DNA from: Rhodanobacter sp. UBA5168 | GTDB taxonomy: Bacteria; Pseudomonadota; Gammaproteobacteria; Xanthomonadales; Rhodanobacteraceae | Length of the DNA: 7,231 bases | Assembly: GCA_002413455.1 (NCBI GenBank) | Contig: DHXA01000188.1 | Span: 5,174-12,404, forward strand | Direction: 5' to 3' | Shown here: in pieces, positions 1-4,930 of the stretch | How the letters are laid out: each line of letters starts with the position of its first letter | How positions within the stretch are numbered: the first letter of the stretch is position 1 | The notes under the pieces: model-generated | Seen by the model: only the letters and a program-made list of their open reading frames with translations | Told to the model about the DNA's origin: nothing | Database searches by the model: none | Position numbers and translations under genes: made by a program

Positions 1-218
1 TCGCCACGCTGGCACAGAGTCCGGAGACCATGGGCCTGATCACCAACGTCATCAACCTCGCCCACTCGCTGTCGCTGCGCGTGGTCGCCGAAGGTGTGGA
101 GAACGAGGAACAGGTCAAGCTGCTGCGCCTGCTGCGCTGCGATGTGCTGCAGGGCTACTTTCTCGGGAGGCCAATGCCCGCAGCGGCGTTCGAGGAACTA
201 TTGGCGCATGGGACGTAG
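1..218 (+). CDS. EAL-domain protein, C-terminal fragment (c-di-GMP phosphodiesterase type)
   Basis: The reading frame is open from base 3 at the window edge to the TAG at 216-218, so only about the last 71 residues are present and the true start lies upstream. The visible part matches the end of an EAL domain: an I-x-x-V-I-N-L-A-H-S-L helix, then the strand V-V-A-E-G-V-E-N with Q a few residues later, then C-D-V-L-Q-G-Y-F-L-G-R-P. In this family E of VVAEGVE and the DxxQGY(F/L)xxxP loop belong to the active-site region that hydrolyses cyclic di-GMP. The EAL signature itself and the metal-binding residues lie outside the window, so catalytic competence, and the presence of GGDEF, PAS or membrane parts, cannot be judged. 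The ATG at 30 is internal to the domain and is not the start. The last 64 bases overlap the 3' end of the convergent mocR1 gene. Confidence 0.9.
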   Translation, partial: ATLAQSPETMGLITNVINLAHSLSLRVVAEGVENEEQVKLLRLLRCDVLQGYFLGRPMPAAAFEELLAHGT

Positions 219-1714
219 AACGCGAGTCGCGGCCTTGCCCATCGCTCAGCTCGTCCCATCTCCGGCTCCTTTTCCAGCGCACGGCGGAGCTCGATCAATG
301 CGGCCGCGATTTCGCCCGCGTCGATCACCCCGTACCCGAACGTCACCGCCGGATCGATTTCCCGCGTCATCGCATAATCCGCCGTCGACTCGGCACCCGC
401 CGCAAACCGCAGGGTCTTCGGCATGATCGCTGCCGCCAGTTCGGGCTTGCGAATGCGGGCCGCCAGATGCAGGCCCGCTTCGGAGGGAATCGGCTCCAGC
501 CACTCACCGAGCTCCCGCCGCAGGCCATCGAGCAAGGCTTCACGCCGCTCGGCGTAGATCGGCCGCATATGCCGAACGTGCCGCGCGAGGTGGCCATCGC
601 GTATGAAGGCCGCCAGCACCGACTGGGTGATGGTGTCGCAATGCGAGTCGGCGCAGTGCTTGACCGTGATCAGGCCGTTGCGGGCCCAGGCGGGCGCGAC
701 CACGAAGCCCTTGCGCAGCGAGGGGAACATGCTCTTGGAGAACGTGCCGATGTAGAACACCAGCGCGTCGCGGTCCAGCGTCTGCAGGGCGTCCAGCGGA
801 CGCCCGCCGAAGCGGAACTCGCCGTCGTAGTCGTCCTCGACGATGACGGCACGGTGGCGGCGCGCGAACTCGAGCAAGGCGCCGCGCCGGCGCAGCGACA
901 TCGCGACGCCGGTGGGCGACTGATGCGATGGAGTGACGCTGATGACGCGCACGTCCGCGGGCAGTCGATCGACGCACAGGCCCTCGTCGTCCACCGGCAT
1001 CGGCACCAGTCGCGCGCCGGCGGCAGCGAACGCGGCACGCACGGGCGGATAACCGGGTTCCTCCACCGCCACCCGTGTCTGCCCCGGCGTGACCAGCAGC
1101 CGGGCGATCAGGTCGAACGCCTGTTGCGCACCGGAGGTCACGATGACGTCCTCGGCGGTGCAGGCCACTGCGCGGGCAAAGGCGACATGCTGGGCGATCG
1201 CCTCACGCAACGCCGGGATGCCTTCGGACGGCGCATAGGCAAAAGGTTCGCGCGAGCTCCTGCGCAAGGCCTGCCCCATCAGCCGGCGCCATATGTCGTG
1301 CGGAAAATGGCGGTGGTCCGGAATGCCGAGCCGGAAACTGCGCACCGGCAACACTCGCGCGGCCGACGGTTGCAGAAACGGCACGCGCCAGACCGGCGCA
1401 AAACGCGATTCCTCGATTTCGACTTTGGCTTTCGGCGGTTTCGTCGCACGTCGGCGGACGAGGCTGGCGACCACCGGCTTCGCACCCTTCTGCGGGATCA
1501 GATAACCCTCGGCGACCAGCAGGTCGTAGGCAGTGACCACCGTGTTGCGAGCCACGCCGAGCGCTTCGGCGACCCGTCGCGTGGCCGGCAATGGCGAGTC
1601 TGCGGGCAGTCGCCCGTCGAGGATCGCAGAGCGCAGCTGCTGGTGCAGTGCGTGGGTGAGCGTGCCCTGGCTGCGTGATGGAAGCACGACGGGAAAGGAG
1701 AAAACTGGTTCCAT
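155..1714 (-). CDS. MocR/PdxR-family regulator (GntR wHTH fused to aminotransferase-like domain), mocR1
   Basis: A 519-residue protein (from ATG 1714) with the two-domain MocR layout. Residues about 16-80 form a GntR-type winged helix (LHQQLRSAILDGRLP, LPATRRVAEALGV, NTVVTAYDLLVAEGYL). After a linker, residues about 128-480 form a fold-type-I PLP aminotransferase-like domain with TPSHQSPTG (261-269), EDDYDGEF (293-300) and GTFSKSMFPSLRKGF (323-337), where K327 is the expected Schiff-base lysine. Family members are PLP-dependent transcription factors that often sit divergent from their targets, here the MBL-fold/cupin operon starting at 1825. The frame can extend to a TTG at 1741. I prefer ATG 1714 because the extra residues do not resemble the family and they overlap a likely operator. 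The motif usually reads LRLGY; here it is LRKGF. The last 39 residues, after LRRAL, go beyond the usual family end and overlap the EAL gene. The effector is unknown. Confidence 0.93.
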   Translation of the reverse strand: MEPVFSFPVVLPSRSQGTLTHALHQQLRSAILDGRLPADSPLPATRRVAEALGVARNTVVTAYDLLVAEGYLIPQKGAKPVVASLVRRRATKPPKAKVEIEESRFAPVWRVPFLQPSAARVLPVRSFRLGIPDHRHFPHDIWRRLMGQALRRSSREPFAYAPSEGIPALREAIAQHVAFARAVACTAEDVIVTSGAQQAFDLIARLLVTPGQTRVAVEEPGYPPVRAAFAAAGARLVPMPVDDEGLCVDRLPADVRVISVTPSHQSPTGVAMSLRRRGALLEFARRHRAVIVEDDYDGEFRFGGRPLDALQTLDRDALVFYIGTFSKSMFPSLRKGFVVAPAWARNGLITVKHCADSHCDTITQSVLAAFIRDGHLARHVRHMRPIYAERREALLDGLRRELGEWLEPIPSEAGLHLAARIRKPELAAAIMPKTLRFAAGAESTADYAMTREIDPAVTFGYGVIDAGEIAAALIELRRALEKEPEMGRAERWARPRLAFYVPCANSSSNAAAGIGLPRK

Positions 1715-1750
1715 CGAATATCCATGAACTGGATCAATCAAGGCGCCAGA
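1703..1750 (+). promoter_or_regulatory. Candidate MocR1 operator: two direct repeats plus inverted half-site
   Basis: AACTGGTTCCAT (1703-1714) and AACTGGATCAAT (1727-1738) match at 10 of 12 bases and start exactly 24 bases apart. An inverted half-site, CCAGA (1746-1750), begins 18 bases after the second ACTGG core. The first copy covers the likely mocR1 start codon, which would fit autorepression, and the second lies on the side facing the MBL-fold/cupin operon. Known MocR regulators such as GabR and TauR bind direct repeats, which supports the type of site. The assignment to this protein is inference. The same 24/18 spacing is seen near mocR2. I could not find a convincing -35/-10 pair for either gene here. 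Confidence 0.5.
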
Positions 1751-1824
1751 TTACTCCCAGAATGAGCCTCGAACGAAATCGATGTCTGCCCCAATGCAGA
1801 AGCTCGACCTGAGGAGGCTCTGCC

Positions 1825-2631
1825 GTGACCCTGTCCATCTGCGAGACCTGCGGTACCCAGTATGCGGAAGCGCCTGTGGCGCCGGCGCACTGCCCAGTTT
1901 GCGAAGACGAACGCCAGTACGTCGGACCGAAAGGACAGACATGGACGACGCATGACGCACTCAAGTCCAGCTACGCACTGCGGTTAGAAGATGATGCAGG
2001 CCTGCTGGGCATCGGGCTTGCGCCGGACTTCGCGATCAACCAGCGTGCGCTTTATCTGCCCACGGATGCAGGCAACATCCTGTGGGAATGCCTCAGCCTG
2101 GTCACCGACGAGGCGGTCGGCGTGCTCAAGGCGCGCGGCGGCGTGGACCTGATCGCCATTTCGCATCCGCACTTCTACTCATCGATGGTGGAATGGAGCG
2201 AGGCACTGGGAAACGTCCCGATCCTGCTCCACCAAGCGGACATGGAATGGGTGCGCCGGCCGTCGCCGAACATCCGGTTCTGGAGTGGCGACACGCACCG
2301 GTTGTCCGACGGCGTCACGCTGATCCGCGGCGGCGGCCATTTCCCCGGCAGCACGGTATTGCACTGGAAGGACGGCCCGCGCGCCGGCGGTGCGCTGTTC
2401 TCGGGTGACGCGCCGCAGGTGGTAAGTGACCGGCGCCATGTCTCTTTCATGTACAGCTATCCCAACTACATGCCGATGAGATCCGACGCCGTGCGTGGCA
2501 TGCAGACACGCCTGGAGGGTTACGCGTTCGACGATGTGTTTGGTTACACCTGGGCCCGCAACATCATCGGCGGCGCCCGCGCGGCAGTCGACGAATCCTT
2601 CGAACGCTACCTGTCGGCCATGGCTGGCTGA
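1825..2631 (+). CDS. Zinc-ribbon plus metallo-beta-lactamase-fold protein
   Basis: A 268-residue protein starting at GTG 1825, with a strong ribosome-binding site GAGGAGG at 1811-1817, 7 bases upstream. The N-terminus has two CxxC pairs (C6/C9 and C23/C26), a rubredoxin-like or zinc-ribbon knuckle. The rest is an MBL fold: SHPHFYSS (113-120) in the place of HxHxDH, GGHFPGST (170-177) supplying H172, and FSGDAPQ (192-198) supplying D195. The aspartate and third histidine of HxHxDH are replaced by Y118 and S119, and the last MBL histidine position appears to be W243 in FGYTWARN. Four usual ligands (H114, H116, H172, D195) remain, suggesting one metal site rather than two. No signal peptide is seen, so it is likely cytoplasmic. 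It is first in an operon with the cupin gene and divergent from mocR1. The substrate cannot be told from sequence; a hydrolase or detoxifying role is only a guess. Confidence 0.88.
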   Translation: MTLSICETCGTQYAEAPVAPAHCPVCEDERQYVGPKGQTWTTHDALKSSYALRLEDDAGLLGIGLAPDFAINQRALYLPTDAGNILWECLSLVTDEAVGVLKARGGVDLIAISHPHFYSSMVEWSEALGNVPILLHQADMEWVRRPSPNIRFWSGDTHRLSDGVTLIRGGGHFPGSTVLHWKDGPRAGGALFSGDAPQVVSDRRHVSFMYSYPNYMPMRSDAVRGMQTRLEGYAFDDVFGYTWARNIIGGARAAVDESFERYLSAMAG

Positions 2632-2689
2632 TCCCTTGACCAACGAAACACAAGCGCTCACTCACACGTTATCAAAGGAGTCCGCCAGC

Positions 2690-3163
2690 ATGACCAGTCC
2701 ATCCCATCGCAGGCACGACTACCTGCCGGCGCGGTTCAGCAGCGCCGCCGCCGAGCAATGGATACCCTCCGCGACACCCGGCAAATCGTCGCGGCCGCTA
2801 CGCTTCTTCGCCAACGACCGCGGCTTCGTCGAATTGCTGCGCATGGAGCCTGGGGTGGTAATGCCGCTGCATCGCCATAGCGGCGAGATCCATGCCTACA
2901 ACCTCACGGGCACACGCAAGCTGTGTACCGGCGAGCTGATCGGCCCGGGCGATTACGTGTACGAACCGCCCGGCAATGTCGACTGGTGGAAGATCGTCGG
3001 CGACGAACCGATGATCGCCATGGTGATCGTGATGGGCACGGTGGAATTCCTCGGCCCCGGCGGCATCGTGACGGCCCGCGCATCAGCCAGCACCCAGCTG
3101 GCCGAGTACGAACGGTATTGCCGCGCGAATGGACTGACCGTGCAGGATCTGCTGGATAGCTAG
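2690..3163 (+). CDS. Cupin protein, 2,4'-dihydroxyacetophenone dioxygenase-like
   Basis: A 157-residue single-domain cupin. ATG 2690 is chosen because AAGGAG lies at 2675-2680, 9 bases upstream; the frame opens further upstream only by overlapping the MBL-fold gene. Motif 1 is at 55-74 (G55, H61, H63, E66, H68, G74; MPLHRHSGEIHAY), and motif 2 is at 87-98 (GDYVYEPPGNVD). The overall pattern, including the YEPPGNVDWW block and the C-terminal Y-E-R-Y-C-x-x-N-G-L-T, resembles proteins annotated as 2,4'-dihydroxyacetophenone dioxygenase. The founding enzyme of that group is an iron cupin that cleaves an aromatic hydroxyketone to 4-hydroxybenzoate and formate. The usual motif-2 histidine (PxGxxH) is D98 here, so the metal site is altered and the named reaction is not assured. 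It lies 58 bases after the MBL-fold gene on the same strand, very likely in one transcript. Family assignment is good; substrate is unknown. Confidence 0.87.
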   Translation: MTSPSHRRHDYLPARFSSAAAEQWIPSATPGKSSRPLRFFANDRGFVELLRMEPGVVMPLHRHSGEIHAYNLTGTRKLCTGELIGPGDYVYEPPGNVDWWKIVGDEPMIAMVIVMGTVEFLGPGGIVTARASASTQLAEYERYCRANGLTVQDLLDS

Positions 3164-3166
3164 AAG

Positions 3167-3781
3167 TCAGCGCGCAACGCTGGATGGGTCCCTGACTCGC
3201 GTGTCCGTCGCAATCCAGTTCACCTCCCAGGTCTTGCCCCCATCCGCGGAGTAGGCCTGCTCGAACCGGTACACGTCGCCCGTGACCTTCGAGATGACAA
3301 ATCGAACCAGGATGTCGCGGCCGTCCAGTGTCTCCTTGTCGTAAAACGCGCCGCGTCCATTCTTGAATCCGCCGACCGTGGGCACACCCAATCCACCGCC
3401 CCTGCTGCTGGCAACGTTGAGGCTCCACCGACGGGACGCGGGGTCGTACAGGCGCAGGGACAACAATTCGATGTGGCCTGCCCGACCGTCGACTTCGAGT
3501 TCGACCAGGTTGGCGCGGCCGTTCCAGATTTTGCGGACGACACTGGTGCCGTCGTACTCGAGCCAGACCTTGGAGCCGGTCAACGGGTGCTGGAGGCGCG
3601 AAACGCGGGTTTTCCAGTTGCCGATCTCGAAATCGAAATCGTGCTGGCCATCTCGATTCGCCGAGCTGCGGCTTGTTGCCGGTGCAGCGGCTGGCTGGCT
3701 GGCGAATCCCTGCAGCGGAAGCACGCCGGCGATCAGGACCGAGGCCAGGAGGCCGGCACGAATGGATCGAATTGCATTCAT
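3167..3781 (-). CDS. Secreted DUF1579-like protein
   Basis: A 204-residue protein starting at ATG 3781, preceded by GAGGGA six bases upstream. An ATG at 3805 in the same frame has no such site and lies inside the upstream gene. The N-terminus is a Sec signal peptide: arginines at 5 and 8, a hydrophobic stretch LLASVLIAGVLPL, and a likely cut near GFAS-Q (about residue 28). A low-complexity Ala/Ser linker follows, then a beta-rich domain beginning QHDFDFEIGNWK (46-57) and including R-L-Y-D-P, GxFKNGRGAFYD and SADGGKTWEVNW. This pattern is typical of DUF1579 or related 'HDFDFxxGxW' proteins of unknown function found in proteobacteria. No catalytic residues are obvious; a lipocalin-like binding role is possible but unproven. 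The gene is second in an operon after the outer-membrane protein gene, 10 bases downstream of its stop, and is presumably periplasmic or exported. Confidence 0.82.
   Translation of the reverse strand: MNAIRSIRAGLLASVLIAGVLPLQGFASQPAAAPATSRSSANRDGQHDFDFEIGNWKTRVSRLQHPLTGSKVWLEYDGTSVVRKIWNGRANLVELEVDGRAGHIELLSLRLYDPASRRWSLNVASSRGGGLGVPTVGGFKNGRGAFYDKETLDGRDILVRFVISKVTGDVYRFEQAYSADGGKTWEVNWIATDTRVRDPSSVAR
3168..3182. terminator. Small stem-loop between convergent operons (weak terminator candidate)
   Basis: A perfect 5-base stem, CAGCG (3168-3172) with CGCTG (3178-3182), closes a CGCAA loop. It begins 4 bases after the cupin stop codon and includes part of the stop codon of the opposing DUF1579-like gene. 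There is no T-run on either side, so it is not a standard intrinsic terminator. It may help end transcription or stabilise 3' ends, or it may be chance. Confidence 0.25.
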
Positions 3782-3794
3782 CGCGATTCCCTCA
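3782..3794 (-). promoter_or_regulatory. Stop codon overlapping ribosome-binding site (translational coupling)
   Basis: On the minus strand the TGA of the outer-membrane protein gene (3794-3792) runs into GAGGGA (3793-3788), the ribosome-binding site for the ATG at 3781. Ribosomes finishing the first gene would be positioned to reinitiate on the second. This supports one mRNA with linked expression and fixes the start of the DUF1579-like gene. Confidence 0.65.
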
Positions 3795-4820
3795 GTAGAC
3801 GACATTGAGCGCCATGACCGGTGTGACCGTGGTCATCGTGTTGTGGCCCCCCGTGATCACCCGGACACCAAAAATCGCACCGACGTTGGCGTTCCAGCTG
3901 TACTCCACCGCCGGTGCAAACCCGAACGCCGTACTGGAGCCGGAGTCCAGGTGGATACTCGGCGGAGTGGGCAGGCCGCTGGAATCCGGCCCCTGCACGT
4001 AGCCGGTCACCGAGGTGTTACGGCTGTGGCTGTAGGTCAGGTCGAGCGCCAGTACCCAGCTGCGCGTCAGGCTGTATTCCCAGGCCAGATCGGCAAAGAA
4101 GGAACTTCCGGGCCTGGCGATTCCGCGAAATCCCTGCCCGGTTCCGTAGACACTGGCGTCGGCAATGTTCGCATGGCTGGAAAACGCCTGCGACACATCG
4201 AAGCGCATGCGCAGGATGCGGCCGTTCGCCAACCAGAAGTAGGTCTGGGTGTTGAGCTGCAACGTCGTCACATGGGCGCCGCTGCCGAGGCCGTCGGCCG
4301 GCCGGTCGCCGAGCCGATCGTATTTTCCGGTGGGAAAGGTCTCCTGCACCTCGATGGAAGCCGTCGGTACCCAGCTGCCTTCATGAAACTGCGTGAGCTG
4401 GTACTGCGCGAGCAAGGTGAAATCGCCCAGCCCCACGTGTGAGCTGTGCGGGCCATCGCTCACCGTGTTGTAGCCGAACACCGGGATCACCCCGATCGTG
4501 AATCGGTTGGCCAGTCCGTAGAGCAGGTACGTGCGCGAACCGTAGCTATGCGAATGCGCACTGGAGATGTCGTACAGATACGGCTCGGCCAGGACATGTC
4601 CCTGCGGCAGCGTTCCGGCCGAATTCGCCAGCAAGGGGCCCGTCCACCAGGCATCGTCCAGCGACTGATTGTTCGAGGATGGCGCCGGCACGCTTGCCGC
4701 AGCGACCGCGACGGCTTGGGCGAAGGCCGGATCAGAGCCCAGAAAACTTCCCGCCATGCACGTCAACAGGGTGCTGATCACCCATCGAAACGGGATCATC
4801 TTCGGGACCGGCCACATCAT
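3792..4820 (-). CDS. Outer-membrane beta-barrel protein, phenol meta-pathway 'transporter' type
   Basis: A 342-residue protein with a Sec signal peptide: a basic and hydrophobic N-terminus, core WVISTLLTCMAGSFLG, and a likely cut after PAFA at residue 34. The mature part shows alternating amphipathic strands rich in Tyr, Phe and Trp and ends in NVVY, as usual for outer-membrane barrels. Sections such as YGLANRFTIGVIPVFGYN, GLGDFTLLAQYQL and ETFPTGKYD (about 160-168) resemble the family named for the phenol meta-cleavage pathway (Phenol_MetA_deg, usually annotated 'transporter'). Those proteins are thought to let hydrophobic or aromatic compounds cross the outer membrane, but few have been tested. 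The start at 4820 has GGAAG a few bases upstream; ATG 4817 or 4799 are less favoured alternatives. LLTC resembles a lipobox poorly, and the AFA site fits better. It is first in the operon with the DUF1579-like gene and divergent from mocR2, its probable regulator. Confidence 0.85.
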   Translation of the reverse strand: MMWPVPKMIPFRWVISTLLTCMAGSFLGSDPAFAQAVAVAAASVPAPSSNNQSLDDAWWTGPLLANSAGTLPQGHVLAEPYLYDISSAHSHSYGSRTYLLYGLANRFTIGVIPVFGYNTVSDGPHSSHVGLGDFTLLAQYQLTQFHEGSWVPTASIEVQETFPTGKYDRLGDRPADGLGSGAHVTTLQLNTQTYFWLANGRILRMRFDVSQAFSSHANIADASVYGTGQGFRGIARPGSSFFADLAWEYSLTRSWVLALDLTYSHSRNTSVTGYVQGPDSSGLPTPPSIHLDSGSSTAFGFAPAVEYSWNANVGAIFGVRVITGGHNTMTTVTPVMALNVVY

Positions 4821-4868
4821 TCGATCTTCCAGCGCATCACATGGGATACGCGAGAAATTAAACCGCGC

Positions 4869-4918
4869 AGTGGTCTACTGAAATATCCACTTTGACGAGA
4901 TACGCTATAACCACTTTG
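4869..4918 (-). promoter_or_regulatory. Candidate MocR2 operator: two direct repeats plus inverted half-site
   Basis: On the minus strand, CAAAGTGGTTAT (4918-4907) and CAAAGTGGATAT (4894-4883) match at 11 of 12 bases, with a 24-base period. An inverted half-site CCACT (4873-4869, within GTAGACCACT) begins 18 bases after the second AGTGG core. The cluster sits in an A/T-richer patch of the 110-base gap between the divergent mocR2 and outer-membrane protein genes. On the plus strand TATAAC (4906-4911) could serve as a -10 for mocR2 but lacks a clear -35. Direct-repeat operators are known for MocR regulators; binding by this protein is inferred. Confidence 0.6.
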
Positions 4919-4930
4919 CGAGGTCCCCGC

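Noticed and set aside
467..1678. 403-residue open frame on the plus strand opposite mocR1
   Set aside because: It is rich in Arg, Gly, Asp and His with no recognisable domain, and lies wholly antisense to a clear MocR gene; it is a typical shadow in high-G+C DNA.
2632..2689. TTGACC near 2635 as a promoter for the cupin gene alone
   Set aside because: No acceptable -10 at 16-18 bases spacing; the short gap fits an operon better.
3688..3706. Short GGCT tandem repeat in the DUF1579-like gene
   Set aside because: Only about three units and in frame with an Ala/Pro/Ser linker; too short to argue for phase variation.
3363..4442. 359-residue open frame on the plus strand opposite the outer-membrane protein and DUF1579-like genes
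   Set aside because: It crosses the junction of two well-supported genes on the other strand and shows no domain or ribosome-binding site.
4740..4820. Possible lipobox (LLTC) in the outer-membrane protein signal peptide
   Set aside because: Threonine before the cysteine is unfavourable, a good signal-peptidase-I site (AFA-Q) follows, and barrel proteins are not normally lipoproteins.
4892..4930. TTG-initiated 13-residue extension of mocR2
   Set aside because: It runs through the direct repeats of the probable operator and lacks a ribosome-binding site, while ATG 4931 has one.
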